In this document: one piece after another, positions 42,962 through 56,900 of the stretch
Position numbering within the stretch: the first letter of the stretch is position 1
How the letters are laid out: every line of letters starts with the position of its first letter
Assembly: GCA_014549065.1 (NCBI GenBank)
Contig: JACDOX010000044.1
Coordinates: 3,735,506 to 3,799,505 of the forward strand
DNA length: 64,000 bases
Origin: Cardinalis cardinalis
Lineage: Eukaryota > Chordata > Aves > Passeriformes > Cardinalidae
Direction of reading: 5' to 3'
Translations under genes and position numbers: made by a program
The notes under the pieces: model-generated
Told to the model about the DNA's origin: nothing
The model's input: the letters and a program-made list of their open reading frames with translations, nothing else
Database searches by the model: none

Positions 42962-43640
42962 TGCTGCTGGACTGTCTGTTGAGAACAACCCCTAAGCTCA
43001 GAGCAAAGTCAGTCGTGCAGGTTTCTCAAGGCCATGTCCAGTTGGGTTTTGAATACCAGCAATGATGGAGAGGTCACAACTTCTCTGGGGCACCTGTGCC
43101 AGTGTTTGACCACTCTCACGGGAAGGGAAAAAAATACATGTCTCATTTTATAGTTGAATGGGATTNTATGTACTTCCATTTGTGCCCATTNCCTCTTGTT
43201 CAGTCACTGGATAGCACTGAGTAGATTTGGGCTCCATCTTCTCTATCCCTTCCCCCATATTGATTGATTGATGNGCCCTCTCTCAGCTGCCTCTTTCTGA
43301 GGTTGTACAGTCCTAGCTNGCAGTTCCTCCTTGTATGACAGACGGTCCATTCCCTTCATCATCTTCTGGCCCATCCCCTGCTTTCACTCCAGTAAATCCA
43401 CATGTTCCTTGCATGGGGAGCCCAGGGCTGGACTCAGCACTCCACATGTCTCACCAGTGCTAGAGGAAGGATCACACCCTGCTGGCAATACTCCTTGCAA
43501 TTTGTCTTGAAGAATTTGGTGGGCTTCCTTGTTGGAAGGGCACATTGATAACTTATGGTCAGCTTGGTGTCCACCAGGATCCCCACGTCCTTTGCTGTAC
43601 AGCTGCTTTACAAACACTTGGCCCCTCCCAGTCCTCCAAG
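42962..43640 (-). mobile_element. Degraded CR1 LINE fragment, minus strand
   Basis: Read on the minus strand this matches the 3' part of CR1 ORF2 and its 3' UTR. Landmarks on the + strand are GGGTTTTGAATACC, GAGAGGTCACAACTTCTCTGGG, TTTGTGCCCATTNCCTCTTGTTC, GGGGAGCCCAGGGCTGGACTC and GTGTCCACCAGGATCCCCACG. They occur in the order expected for a reverse-oriented CR1. Indels and stops destroy the frame. The element is clearly older than the copy at 28.8-29.8 kb. It may belong with the 42.0 kb piece, but 850 bp of unrelated sequence separates them. Confidence 0.85.
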
Positions 43641-46600
43641 TCTCAGGGTCTTGGACTATTTAAGNGTGGTCTAACCTGTAAAGAGTGAGACAAAACACAC
43701 TCTGTTCCTCAGGATTTTGTGTTCTTTGTCACCAGGTCCTCTTTCCCTTCCTAAAACATGCTGCCAAGTAATATTCCTCTTGTAGGTTAATTTTAAAGAA
43801 AACATGTAATCTCATGAATGTCACTTGAGCAAATTTGTATTGTCATCCAGCTGTTGTGCAAAACACATGAATATCCCTTTGCTGAATAGCACTGCTCATA
43901 CGCCCAAAGTTGAGCAAGTATTTAAAAGCTTTGGGAAATGGACCTTTAATTTCCATCAATGTGGAAGGCTTCAAACACAATCTGCTTATATAAATGTTCT
44001 CTGAGATATCTACAGAGCAAAAAGTTGTACACATTCTAAAGACAAAGAATTGCTGCTGACAAAGGAAAATTATAGAAAATACTGGAGATTTTAAAGTGGA
44101 GCAGGAGCTGGACCAGACTGATGTTCTCATGCTTGTTTTGCAGAGCTGGATGTGTGTTTGGGTGCATTTGGAAAAGGGCTGTACACAGCCTGAAACATTG
44201 ATTTTAAAAANCAGAAGACTTAGGATATGCAGAAAAACTTCAACTCCTCTTGGCTCTGAGCACCTTTTTCACAGACAAGGAGCTGTCTTTCCTATGGGCA
44301 CTGACACTTTGAGAGAACAGAAATTTGACTCTTGGTTTTATGAGGCATCAGATGTTTTCCACAAAGCCTGGTAACACAAAGCACTCTGCTGAGTGTCTTG
44401 CTGAGCTGGCCAGTTCAGCATCCTTGGGGACACTTTGCTGTGTATTTTGGCCTGTTCCTTTGTTAGCATCTCTGTTAGGATGCATGGATTGTGACTGTAA
44501 TGACAACTTTGTACAGAGTGCAAAAGGAGTTTAGTCTGTTCCTGGAAATACGACTGGTCTGGAGTCAGAAATCAGTGTTGTCAGCTTTATGATACTGCTG
44601 TCAACTTTGTGATGTTATGTAATNTCTCAGGGTGGAGCAGTTGCATTTGTAAATTGTTTCCGGCAAGAGCTGTATCTTTGCACCATCTCTTCCCCCCGGG
44701 GAACCATGGCTTTTGCCTAATTTGCTACTTTGAGACTGATAACAGTCAGTTATCGTAATGGGACCAAGATCACAAGTNCCCATTCTGAGAAGCAGCAGAG
44801 TAGCTACCACCGTGTGCCAACAGGGTAATCAGCGCTGGCTTTTGAGAACAGCTCTTCCCAAGAGATAATGGAGATGGCAACCTGACCTCAAGTTGTGAAG
44901 GGCTCTCTTGTAAAACTGAGAGATTAGTTTGATTTATATTAGCCCTGCCAGATTCCAGCCTTGCTTGTTTGCATCCTTTTTCCTGAAATTATCTTTCAAG
45001 GCTCAGTGGGACTTGGAGTAGCAAGGCTCTTTGCCATTTACCATCAGTGTGCTATCTTCTGTCTTCTCTCTGGAGCAGGGCCTGTGGGCTCACACAACAG
45101 TGGCTGCACTGAGGTTGAACATCAACTGATATAAAAATGCAGGTTTTAAATTTTGGCAAGTGCCTTGACGTACCTTGAGATGATAAATATGGGGAAAACA
45201 CAAATATTTAGCGTTGTTCATCTAGGGATACTTTTACTTGATTAACATATGCATGAATAGTGCTCTCAATAGCANCATCTACTGCCTTCGGGACAGCAGG
45301 ACACAAGAGCTGCATTATAATAGCAGAGGTAACTAGNAAAGCGAGAAAAGAGCACCTAAAGAGGTTTTTCTCCTCATTTCCTGGCAGCAGCGATGCTAGA
45401 GAGGCACTGCCTCCACCTGTGTTCTCAAGGCAGGCAATCTGCTGTGAGTCTGCACGGCCAGTCTCTCATCAGTGCTCTGCAGATCTGTTTCAAAGCTATT
45501 GGGGCTCTCTTCTCAGATGTGTGTCACCAAAACATCCCATCTGATTTGGTAACAAATACCANGAATATTCTTCCTTCCAGCACTTTGCCGAGTCCTTTCC
45601 ACCCACCTTCGTTAGACCTTAAGCTAATTTGGGGGCCAGTTTCACTTTCTCATCCTCCCTGCCAGCCCACAGTGCCTGCCACTCTGCAAAACCTTCACAG
45701 CATTGCCTTCCTCCCATCCCCAAGGTACAAGCAGTGGANGCTCCTGGATACTAAAACAGACAAGGAGACATAGATCTCTTTGAGCACTTNATCTCTTCAT
45801 CAGCTAACCCAGGCTATAATCATGAGCTGATACAAGCCCTTGTGCATTTTATTAACAATGCAATTTACATTTTTAAATAGGAGACTACAACAGTGCACAG
45901 TCTGAACCGCTGCCTGAACTTTGGGGGATGACAAGATCCCTGTCCTTTGCACAGGTTGGATTAATGGCAATCTGCACATTNTGCAATCTTTAATTTCTTT
46001 TCCCCTCCCAGGATACCGTGAGATTTTTGACCTCTTGGCTCTGCAGGGTCACAATCTCTTTTCTAGTCCACAAAAAAAGAATTTTATCCCAAAGAGAATG
46101 TTGTGAAGGACCCTGGATGCTCAAGCCCCACCCCTGATTTTGGAAAGGAACCACCTTATTATACACTCCAGCTTTACCCTCTTGCTAAGAAGAAAAACTT
46201 TACTTGTTCCTCTGTTTGGCTTTTTTTTTTTTTTCCTTTTGTTCCAGGACAGGATGTCTCACTTAGAAATCTAATTTTTTTTTTATGAGGAATTCAATTT
46301 CTCACGCTGCTCCTAGTTGCTCTCCAGCATTCACAGAGCCACTGCTCTGCCCCAGGGAACTGCAAGATTTAAAAAAAAAAAAAAAAAAGAAAATCATAGG
46401 CAAGGAAGCAGAATAATTATTAGTGGCCAGCATCAACATGGGAATGAGTACCAGGAAAAAAGCAGTTGTTTCCAGTACTGCAGAGCCAAGGACACCTGGG
46501 GTAAGGACATGGATTTCAAGGAGGAGATACTGGTGTAAGCCTACAGGCATATTAACCCTGCAGGAGGATGAGAAAATTGCCTCTTTCCCTTCCTCAGCCA

Positions 46601-49600
46601 ACAATCATAGGAACCCAACGTCTCTGAGGCTCCCCAGACTGTGGCAGAAACAAATTACTGGATTCAGCTGTGACTGTGGTTAGGACAAGGGCTGGGGTGC
46701 GATGAACAGAGGGGTTGGTCCCTTTTGTTCCTCTGACTGAATCTTCTGCAGGAAATATGCCAGCCTGATTGTCCAGCACAAGTGTCTCAGGGTGAGACAC
46801 TCAACAGCAAAGATAAAAACACTCTTCATGTGGTAAATTGCCAAGGGGTTCTCAGAAGAAAAATACTGTGTAATTGTGTTATTAAGGACTATATAATGAT
46901 GCATCTGCATTTGGGGTCAAGTTAAAGCCATACAGACAGCCCTCTTTAAAGCTCCTCCTCAGTTCTGAGTGATGCAGATCAAAGAGTGTTCTTTTGCTGG
47001 AGAATTTGGGGGTGTTGTATAAATTTATGCCCCAAGAAAGTCAGCAAGTTACAGCAGTTTGAAGATCTGCTAAACAGAAAAGTAAAAAAGAAAAATCAAA
47101 TCCAAGCAAAAACATCAAGCAGTTGAAGAACATATCAGTTCTGTCTGGATTTCAAGATTAGACAGCTTTATNTCTTACCATGAAACAGGAGAAGAAAATT
47201 TCAGTGCTTACAAGACACTCAGGACTATGTCTGAATATGAATTATGAAGCTGACTGAAAAACTGAAGTGTTTTTTTTGGCTTANCTGTAGCAACAGTCTG
47301 ATGGTGTGAACAAGCACCTTAGTCCTTGGGAAGGTCAGGGATCCTACTTGTACTCAATTAACTGGTTAACCTATGATTCAACATGTCTAAACCACTGACA
47401 AGTGCTTGTGAAGTATTTCAGCACTGCTGAAGCACTTGGATGGTCACTGTAGGCAACAGGAGGAAATTTNGTCATGGAGTATCTGCTGGGCTTGGCAAGA
47501 CCTCATTTTCCCTGCTTCCTCATGTTACACCTCCCCTTCCTCCCCACCAGCATACACAGTCTATTTTTCAGCTCAGTACCTTTCTCCATTCCCTCTGCTG
47601 TTGTCTTGTGAGGTCCCTAAACACAAATGCATTAAATTGGAATTATCCTAGGACCTGTTAGCCTTCATGTCATTAATTTGGCTGCCCATGAATCAGGGTG
47701 CCTTGATAAAGGAGATTTCTCCTCCCTGTGGCCCTGAGCTGGCAGGCAGAGCCCTGGTGCTGCTCTCCTCAGGAAAGGGTTTGCTTTCCTGACGGGCGCC
47801 TATTTCTGTCCATTGCCAACCTCTGTAAAACACATTTGGCAGNAAAGATCAGCTTAGTTGCTCCAAGACAAACTCCAAACCTCTACTTTGTCCTNCTGAC
47901 AGGTGAAAATGTCTTCAGTCTATTGGCAGTGACCTGTAAATTTTCTCTGAGACCCCTGTGCTGACAGTGGGGAGTGACNTTTTTACACAGACCACTTTGA
48001 ACAGTGGGACAGGAAGAAGTTGTTTGGGTAGAGAGAGAATAAAGCATGGACTGGGTAAAGCCATGAGGCTGGATAGATGAGATGTGCCATCGTGTGCTGT
48101 GTCCTGTAATGAAAGCAATTATGAGCAAGTACTCACAGCAGGACAGGGCCATGAAAATCACCTTGTTGCTGCTTTCTCCTCCTCTGAATCCTGACCCTAC
48201 TCTAAGGGGATTCATGAAGACAGATCCCAAGAGGATGAGTGCACAGTGAAGTCTTCACACAGGAGTGAGCAGTGCACATCAATGCTGTGACCCTGTGCTG
48301 TTAGGNACCTCTGGATGCTGTGTTGGCTTTTCACTGTTGATTTAGCATTCCCAGGGTACCTGAATTCATGCTTCTGAGAGCAAAAATTGCAAAAGAAGCT
48401 TATGGAGGCCTTGCTAGAAGGGCACTGCAGGATGCATCTATACCCTCGCTGGGAAATAGGGATTGTGCTCCACTCCTGTCATGGTGAATACAACTGCTCC
48501 AGCAAACTGGGCTTTATAAAGGTTTAATTTACTCCAAACTATGCTGTTTTCATTGACCTTGTCTGGTGCCTGTATGACCTTTAATCCCCCTATGGGCTGT
48601 GAAATGTAAACATAATTATCTGTTAATGGAGACTATCCTGTTTCCACTCAGGACAGGCCCAGCAAGTGGCAGTGATTCCCACTGCTTTATGTTCCCTTTT
48701 ATAGGCAAGGGTGCTGTGACTCCAAATCATTAGGCACTGTGTGGGAGCGATACAGTAAAAACGACCTTACAGCCTCTGAGCCAGCAAAAACACTAAATCA
48801 CTTGGTCAGCTGGCAGCTACAGCAGAAAAAGAAGGCTGTGGGAAAAAAACCAAAACCATAAAACAAAACCCAAACAAACAAAAAAACTAAACTGCAACAA
48901 AACCCACAAGGGTAAGTCNGAGCAATCAGTCATGTCTGAGTGAGATCTGTGCATGTTCTTTTTTGTTTGGCCGGGCAGTGACAAGCAAGGACACACTGGA
49001 GGAGAGCTGCTCTCTCCACTGCTTCTCCACAGAAACTCCCAGGCATGGAGAATCCTTTCTTTTTGCGGCAGGAAGAACACTGTGTGTGTCTATGCATGAT
49101 TCTTTTATTTTTTTGGTTAGCTGACATTGCAGAGGAGCTGGGGTACAAACCAAAATTATGCACTGTACTCAGACCTCCTGAGCTCTGGGCAGTTTGAGAC
49201 CATGAAATGAATGTGGCNGAGCACTCCCTTCACATCTTGCTGATAATCAAGCTCTTAAAAAGNTTTGTGAAAGAGCTGAGCTGAATTCTCTGCTGAATTC
49301 TCTGAATTAACTCAAGCTTGTTGAACAGCATTTCCCAAAAGACTTCTGGGAGGCAAAAATGAGGAAGACCTGACAAAGGATTAATCTTCTCCAGGAAGAA
49401 ATTTTTTTATTCCACATATATAAGATATACAGAGTTCTGTGCCTCACAGGATGAGAGAAAAGGCAGGTAGGACAGAAGGGTTCAGCTGCAGTGGACAACA
49501 CTTGAATTCTTCTTCAATGGAACAATTTTGTAATGGAATCATTTTAAAAAGCCCAAGCTTTAAAATCCTACTTTTTCTTCTCTTGGAATAAGAGTTACTT

Positions 49601-52600
49601 TTTCAAATAATTACATGATTTTTAGTATGGCCTGGGTTCCTGANATGCCTTCTTATTTCACCCAACACTACCCTTGGCTGGTTTGCCAAAAGAAATAGTT
49701 CGTTGTTATTTATTATTTTACCCTTTCATTCAGCTTTATTTCATTAAGAGCTTGTGCATTACTAAGTCATGTTTGAGTTTTCTATGGTCAGGTTCACTGT
49801 ATGGTTTACATCTTTGCAGCATTCCCTGCTCCAACCCAGCTGCTGCATGCATCAGGGTCACTCCCTGCCCTCTCCTCTCCCAGACTGCCCATGGAAAGGG
49901 GAGATGGCAGAAGCTGGATGGACTCTCTGCTTCCCTTGCCTGGTCATTCTTTATCTCTCTTGCCAAGGGCATTTGACACTGAAGAAGTAAGGAGAGGAAG
50001 CTACTGCCCAAGGGGTTTAAATCCAAGCAGATGTTAGTGCAGGGGCTACTCGAAAATTTCCANATGAATGATTTCTCAGTGGGAAACATCTTCTTGACCA
50101 GATGAGCATGTTTGTGGAGCGTGTCTGCTTCCCATGAGTAAGTCTTCTTTTGCTGGAAAAGGGAAAGTCCCAAACTCAAAAAAAAAATTCCTTTTGGAAA
50201 TGCAGTTCCTGTAAAACAGTGTGACCCAAACTTGCCATATCATGTGTCTTCCCAATCAGGCCTTCCCTTGAGCCACAGATGGGAAAAAATCTACTGGGTC
50301 TCCAGAACTGCTTCCTACTGCAGCAACATTCCCATCATATAATCCATCTTTAGCCTAATTAGGTTTCTGGCCTTTATTCCTCCATACAAAAGGCTACTCC
50401 AGAACATGGCTAGGTTTTAAATAATTTTTATTTCTACCCTAAAGTAATTCACAAGCCACTTAGGCCAGTTTCACTTTTGGCTAATGCTGTTCCATAAATA
50501 ACAACTCTCTTCCCTCTCTGGAGTTTATTATACTGTAGCCGTAAATTATCATATTTGTTTCCAGTCTTCATTTTCCAATATCAAAGTGAATTTTCTCCTC
50601 TCTGTTTGANCCTACTGGTTCTTTTCTGCACTTGTCTTCATTCACACTAACTTTTCATGAAGCAGGACTGAACACAGTGAGCTTACGGCCATACATCAAA
50701 CAGCACAACTGATATTTCTTTGATTCAGCTGGAAACACACCACATCACAGATCCTAGGATTTTTATCAGGGTTCACTATCATGCTGCAGCCAAAACAGAT
50801 CCTGGAGTCTGAGCTAAAGAAAAGGATAGGAGCAGGGATCATCTGGCTGGAATGTCCATGAGTTGTGGTGGGGAAATTTCAGATTTGAAATAATAGATAT
50901 TCAGCCAAAATGGTGTGTGCTAGCATGTTACTGAAAAAAAATGTTCTTCTGATGAAAGCTTTTTTTTTTCCTGCTGAGACTCCGGTGAGCTCTAGATCTC
51001 TCCTTGGCACTAGCCTTCCAGGCAGTGAAGTAGTCCTGTAAAACCTGGGAAAAAAAAGATTCACCAAATGTGCAGTGACTGAATTTTTCTTGGCTCCAGG
51101 ATGCACAGTTTCCAACCAGAACACATAATTAATGGTTTTGTTACAGGTTGCTCTCTGAAAGCCATTTGAGCTGGCTTCAACTGGGATGCAGTAAATCAAC
51201 TTGTAAAATGCCATTCACTGTCAAAGTGATTCTTTTACACACTTGATAAAGGCCTGATAAATTAAAAATACTATTAAAACCAACTTGTAGGGCAATAACA
51301 GCTGACAGAAGATCTTCCTTCTTATCCTCTGCAAGCAGCTGGGTGGCCACAATATGGCCTCAGAGCTTCACCGTGCAGGATGACTTTTGCCCTCCTTGTG
51401 GAGAATGACAAACTCTTCATGGAGCAGAAATTCCTAAAGCAGGGTCAGATTTGCAAATGTTTTATGTTTCCACCATGGAGCCTAAGTGAAATTCCCTCTT
51501 GAGTGGTTTGTCTCCAATGCCCAATTCCTGTCATGTAGTTTTCTCTGCTCATACAAATTAATGGGCAGGATCCTTTCCCAGCATCAGATGTGGCTCCATC
51601 CAGTCTGGTACTCAGAGATTTTTTTTTTTGTTGTTATTTACACAGACTTGTATTGTCAAGGCAACAAAATGCCAAATGTAGAGAAGTTTTATTTAGTCCC
51701 AGCCTACGCATTTCTCTCNTATTGATCATGCTTCATTTTACCCTGCAATAAGGGGACATGACTTTAGTTACCTCTCTGTCTTGGCTCTTCAGAAGCAACT
51801 TTTACTCATAATGCACCTTTTGCAATGTTCAAAACCAATAAAAACAAAGTTTTCTGACAAAAAAATCCATGCTCATAGCCATGGTCCACTGTGGGTAGGA
51901 CTTGACAACATTTTGAGCTGGGAGACATGCTCAAGGTTCTTCTTCCTCCCAGTTACACTTTAAAGGGGGTGAATGGCTCTGACTGTAATTTGACAGCTGG
52001 TACTTCATCTTTGAGGCCACCAAGTTAGCTTGCAACAATCATGGCAAAGGTCTATGTTTTGTGGATATATTTCCCTCATTGCAAAAAGTGCTATTACATC
52101 TGTAGTGCAGAGAGTTACTGAAGAGCAAAGTATCTTAGTATCTTCACTGCTCTGAGCAGCTGGCCCCAACTGCCTTGTGTTGCTTTTGCTGCCAGCCATG
52201 CCCTGGACAGGCAGCAATGGGGACACAGCTGCCATCTCTTCCTGAAACAGGCTGCAAGACTAGGCTCATAAACATAAAAAATTATATTTCAGGGAAAAAA
52301 AAAGGAAAACTGGGCTGTCATGTGTAGCTGGTTACTGAAAGATGAAGCTTTTCTGATGTGTAATACTGAAGAGATTTCCTTTACCAAAATATGACAGCAA
52401 AAAATCACCCATTTATTGTCCTCTGGCTTTTATTACTCTTACCTCATTTATTTCCCTGGGGAATGCTGGAAATTCTTCCCTGCTTTCTGACAGTTGCCTG
52501 GAGTGACTGGAACTCTACAAACAGCAGCATCCCAAGCACAGGGGGCAGTATTGCAACATTTTCACNAAGTCAAGCCCAGATTCTCTTTACAGTTGACTTA

Positions 52601-53289
52601 AGCCTAAATCTTCACTTCTGGCTAAGGCTGCCTCATCACTGTCTNTTAGCTGAGCTCACACAACATTGCCCCACTAGGATCATACACAGCCAGATCCCAG
52701 TGGGGTCTCAATCCATCTAAATCAGGGTTCCTGGACTGCACTAGGCACAGAGGTGTAGCCAGACACAGAGGCTGGATGATGTTGGTTTTCTAGGCCAGGA
52801 AACAGAGACTGAAAATTCTGAGGGTTTTTGAATAGTGTAGACATCTCATTAATATTCCCAGATGGGCNTCTGAACAGCAGCACAGGCTGCCACACTCATC
52901 TTTTCCCATGGAGATCCTACATACCTGTGAGCATTCTGTAGTCCTGCCAGGGGCTGCCTGGATCTGCCTGGTTTTAAAAATATGTGTAGGTTTCATTATG
53001 CATAATTTTTAGGATNGTGCAGCTCACTGTGGGATAGGGCAGAAATGATGTTCTCTCTTCTTTTACATCTGTTGTTCTTTAAAAGTTTAATTGCTAAGGT
53101 TGACTCACAACCTGAGGTAGNGGCTGAGATGGGGAGAGAAAGAGTGAATAAACATTTCTTATCTGCTTGTGAAGCTTGTCTGCTTGTAAACCCTTCTCAC
53201 AGGGTTTCTAGTGAAGTCTAATTATTCTGCTGTAGGTTTGCTACAATTTCTGGCACTCTGATCTTCCCATGTGTTGTTGGTTTTTTTGT
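43641..53289. other. Intergenic stretch, no gene recognised
   Basis: No gene is supported. Landmarks are A/T homopolymer runs near 46222-46235 and 46371-46388, and the A/C-rich tract at 48838-48908. Apparent frames up to 147 codons (for example near 49.7-50.2 kb on the minus strand) overlap other frames and have no domain resemblance. Confidence 0.5.
48838..48908 (-). repeat. A/C-rich tract (G/T-rich on the minus strand)
   Basis: Runs such as AAAAAAACCAAAACC and AAAACAAAACCCAAACAAACA make this the complement of the G/T-rich tracts at 1.65, 3.0 and 53.6 kb. It is simple sequence. Confidence 0.65.
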
Positions 53290-53372
53290 TGTTTCTGGAT
53301 TTTCTGTTTGTTTGTTTTTTCACTTGGTTTTTACCAAGTAAAAAAACCAAACAAATAGAAAATCAACAAACC
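53290..53372. repeat. Long near-perfect inverted repeat (hairpin)
   Basis: Left arm 53290-53328 and right arm 53333-53372 are imperfect reverse complements of about 40 bp each, separated only by TTTT. The stem is perfect around ACTTGGT/ACCAAGT. It continues through TTTTCTGTTTGTTTG on the left and CAAACAAATAGAAAA on the right, with a few mismatches and one or two indels. Such a palindrome could come from a template-switch event during replication or from an inverted-repeat transposon remnant. No flanking target duplication was seen. Confidence 0.8.
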
Positions 53373-53569
53373 TAAAACTTACCAGCAGTCTATGAAATTA
53401 GTGGAATTAAGTTCAGGTTTCCCCTGCTAAAATAGGACTGAATAGAGAGGATGCTTGCCTAAAGTATGGCAAGCACATTTCTGGCTGGCGAAGTGCTGAG
53501 ATGGAAACACTTTCTACACCAAGTGAAAGTCTTCTGAATGCAGTTGGGCTGAGATTTTAGAAACAAGTA

Positions 53570-53718
53570 TTTTGGTGTGTGGGGCAGTATTGGTTTGGAG
53601 TGGGGGTTCTCTGGGGTTTGTTAGTTGGTTGGGGGTGGTTTGGGTTGGGTTTTTCCTTTTTTTATTTGGTGTTTTTGTTTGTTTTGTTCTGTGTTGCGTT
53701 GTTTTGTTTTTTGTAGCA
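53570..53718 (+). repeat. G/T-rich tract with clustered G runs
   Basis: From GTGTGTGGGGCAG to TTTTTTGTAGC the strand is nearly all G and T. At least six runs of three to five G (GGGG, GGGGG, GGGG, GGGGG, GGG, GGG) lie between about 53579 and 53650, so G-quadruplex formation is conceivable although some spacers are long. The minus strand yields a spurious Thr/Lys/Asn-rich frame that should be ignored. Confidence 0.65.
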
Positions 53719-53764
53719 GGGCAGGATTTTCTTTGAGTCTCTTTTATTGATGGGGCAAGGGTAT

Positions 53765-53990
53765 TGATGAGGCGCGGGATTATAAACGGCATGGCAGCAA
53801 TTACGGAGCCGAGGACATTCCCTATGCATTCCCTGCCGGCTGTGAAGCCGCGGGTTACCCTCCGCCACGGTGAGATNTTCCTTTTGCTCCTTGCACCCTT
53901 CTGCCACAAGATGGAGATGCAAGCCCGAGTTTAGGCCATGGATGAACACGCTTCTTCCCCCGCAGGAATGAATCTCCATGATCCTTGCCC
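53765..53990. promoter_or_regulatory. Small CpG-rich patch, possible alternative first exon
   Basis: CpG dinucleotides are dense in an otherwise CpG-poor region (GAGGCGCGGG, TACGGAGCCGAGG, CTGCCGGCTG, AAGCCGCGGG, CTCCGCCACGG). On the + strand there is TATAAA at 53781-53786, an ATG at 53791 with a 26-codon open frame, and a consensus donor GTGAGA at 53870. That exon would end in phase 1 and could not join FAM13A exon 2 (phase 0) in frame, so it could only be untranslated or belong to another transcript. It lies 5 kb upstream of the FAM13A start. It is not a recognised gene. Confidence 0.3.
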
Positions 53991-56900
53991 GCTCAGGGAC
54001 CTCCTTTTGTTGCTNTAATTTAAAACCTGCAAAGTTGCAAGATATATTAATTATTAAATAATTTTATATTATTGAAGGATGCTGGAATCTGGAAAAAAAA
54101 AACCTCTTTCTTATTTTTGCTGAAATTAAAACACCTCTGTGATGTAGTTAGCCATAAACAATTTGAACTCCCTGCAAATCCATGTCAAATTTTAAATCAT
54201 TGCAGCAACAGTAAGAGGCAAACCTCTCTCTAAAAATACCTGTGTGTCACTAAGTAGAGATTAGGGAGCTAATGATTAGTCAGGTAATGAGTGGCTATTG
54301 ATTTAGACATTTAAATCAATTCTATAAGCTGCTTTATTTTCTGTTCTCAACTTCAAGAGTCATCAAATATCTACAAATGTTCTGTCCCAAGTGGCCAAGG
54401 GAAGAAATCCAGGCTAAAATGTGGCCAGGGAAAGCCCTGCAGATCTGCAGGTCTGATGTTGAGCTGGCAGTGGTGGCAGCTTGGCTGAAATGATTAACAA
54501 GCTTCATTTCGTAACATTACAATGGGCAGCCCCTGAAAGGTTCTGGTAGAAAATATGATGTCACATNCATATCTCTCTTCTGTATGTTGGTGTTTGAAGC
54601 TTCCTACTCCTTCCAAGCTAAAGATATGTGTTCAGCCTACTCAGCCCTTCACTTAGCCAGTATTTACTCAGTCTNGCACACATAAAGGGAGGAAAAAAAG
54701 GACCTGAGCCCACAAAATGCCATTTTTCATCATCCATGTTATGAGGTGATACATCCTTTCATCACTAACTTGAGACCACTGATAGCTTTTTTGAATANCT
54801 CTAATCACTCCCCCCCAACACTATTTCAAAATGTAGGTACAGTACATTTTTATTGTTGACCTGCAATCAAAAGTAATTTGTTTATAAATCCTCTTTTTCT
54901 ATTTATCACCACTGACTCCTTGTGCAGTACTGTTTGTGATGACTCATGATTCAGAGTATTTGACATTCAGAGAAGTCACTTATAATGAGTGCCTCCAACA
55001 AATACTGCCCTTTCTAAAGAANATTTTGTATAACGTGGGATGTCATAAATAGCAAGATAATACTGAGCAGCAGAACAATGTCTTTCAGGCTTGATAAAAT
55101 TGCAAACTGTGTTTCAAGAACAACAATTTGTTTTCTTACTTTAGAATTATAACTGTTGAATCAGATTTCTCCTTCTACATCCTCCCCTGCCTTGAAGGGC
55201 AAAGGTGATGTGAAGACATAAAAAAATCAACCTGCCATTTCTGTAGGGTTTATACTGGAAGAGAGCCACACAATAAATCCCTGCCCCACCTTTCAGTAAC
55301 AGAGCTCTCAAAAAGGCTGGGTTTAATTTTCTGTCCTACCTAGTGGAATTTGGGTTTTTTTTCATTTGGACTACACAATGAAGGGGAAATGCAATCGTTT
55401 CTAGTCCCTTTCATTTTCTGGTTTTCATGCAGAAGTGCAAGGTAGCCATGCATTTGCCCACAAAAGCAAAACCACCACCACCCCTTATTAATACTAGTTT
55501 TAGATATTTAAAATGTTTAATTCATTTACAAGAACAACATCCTCGGGAAAGTCATCCTCATTTTGATTCCAAAACCTTCGCACAGATNNCTTGATTGAAG
55601 TGAATTACATGCTNTTTATTGCATGCCCTTTCTTCTTTTTTTCTCTAAGAAAAGGTGTCATACTGCTTTTTGGATGAGAAGTAGTTACTCAATGATAGAC
55701 TAATCTCTCAGCCAGATCANAGAATGTCCTGGGTTGGAAGAGACCTCAAGGATCACATTGTTTCAACACTCCTGCCATGGGCAGTGACACCTTTCACTGA
55801 CCAGATTGCTCAGAGATCCATCCAACCTGGCCTGGAATAGAGCATCCACAACTNCTCTGAGCAATCTGTTTCAGCACNTCAACACCCTCACANTAAAGNG
55901 TTTTTCCTTATATCTCATCTAAACCTACTCTCATGTGTTGGTCTGGCAATTTCCAGCTGCTTCTGGATTATTGTTTTGCTTCTTGCTCTCACCTGTAGCT
56001 GCCAGGTCTACTCACTAGATTATGCCCCTTGTTTAGTTGGGCTGACCTTCCCATGACTGCCCTGGAAGTTCAGTCCTGCAGCTGGCCACTTGGGCTAGCC
56101 AGGAGGGAACAGAGTGATGGTCAAGGATGCTAGAGGTGGCANCAATCATTTATTTCACAGCAGCCTGTTTTTATGTGGGCTCTTATGAAATGGNTGTTGA
56201 ATTCTGCTGTCGCTGTGGAAATGATGAGTAATAATCAGGTTAAAGCAACATATTGCATCATTCACTGAAGAGGTGTGAGGCAGTTCCTTTGAACTTCCAA
56301 CACTACCTCAGCTTCAGCTCTTCCCCTCTGGGAATGTTGTTTCAACATCTGAGGTTAAATGCCTTATTCGTAAACAAGTGGAAGGNAAGAAAAAATTGTT
56401 TTCCTTTTTCGATTCATTGCATGATCAGCCTGTTCTTTGCAATACTTTCACATTTAGCAGTTATGTAGAAGTAGAGAGAAGATGATGGAGGGGTGCATCT
56501 CAGCTAGTGAATTTATTCTGTTGGCTGTCCTGAAAAGACAGGCATGTTAAAAAGCCATTGAGGTACTATTACACAAATATAATAAGTAGTTGAGAACTAC
56601 AGGAAACAACTGTGTGTGACCCAAGGTAGGTGGGCATGATTATGATAAAAGCTAGCTATACACAACTTGTGGGTCTCACTGACTTTTCACCAGTCTTTCA
56701 CAATGCATTTGCTCTGATTTGAGCTCTCACGGATCTAGACATATTCTATGATAAGTTGCATAAATATTCACCCTGCAGTTGTTCTGTGCATGCAGTGTTA
56801 CATTCCTCAAGAGTAGAAAAGGGAAGAGACAGTTGTTTGATGCAACATCTTAGCCNGAAAACATGAAATAGCATATATATGAGGTATACAGAGGTGTGCT

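Noticed and set aside
53514..53909. 131-codon Thr/Lys/Asn-rich minus-strand frame
   Set aside because: It is a translation of the G/T-rich simple-sequence tract.
55933..56250. Possible minus-strand LTR downstream of the CR1 remnant
   Set aside because: It has an ATTTATTT stretch and LTR-like composition, but no TG...CA boundaries, target duplication or matching copy in the window.
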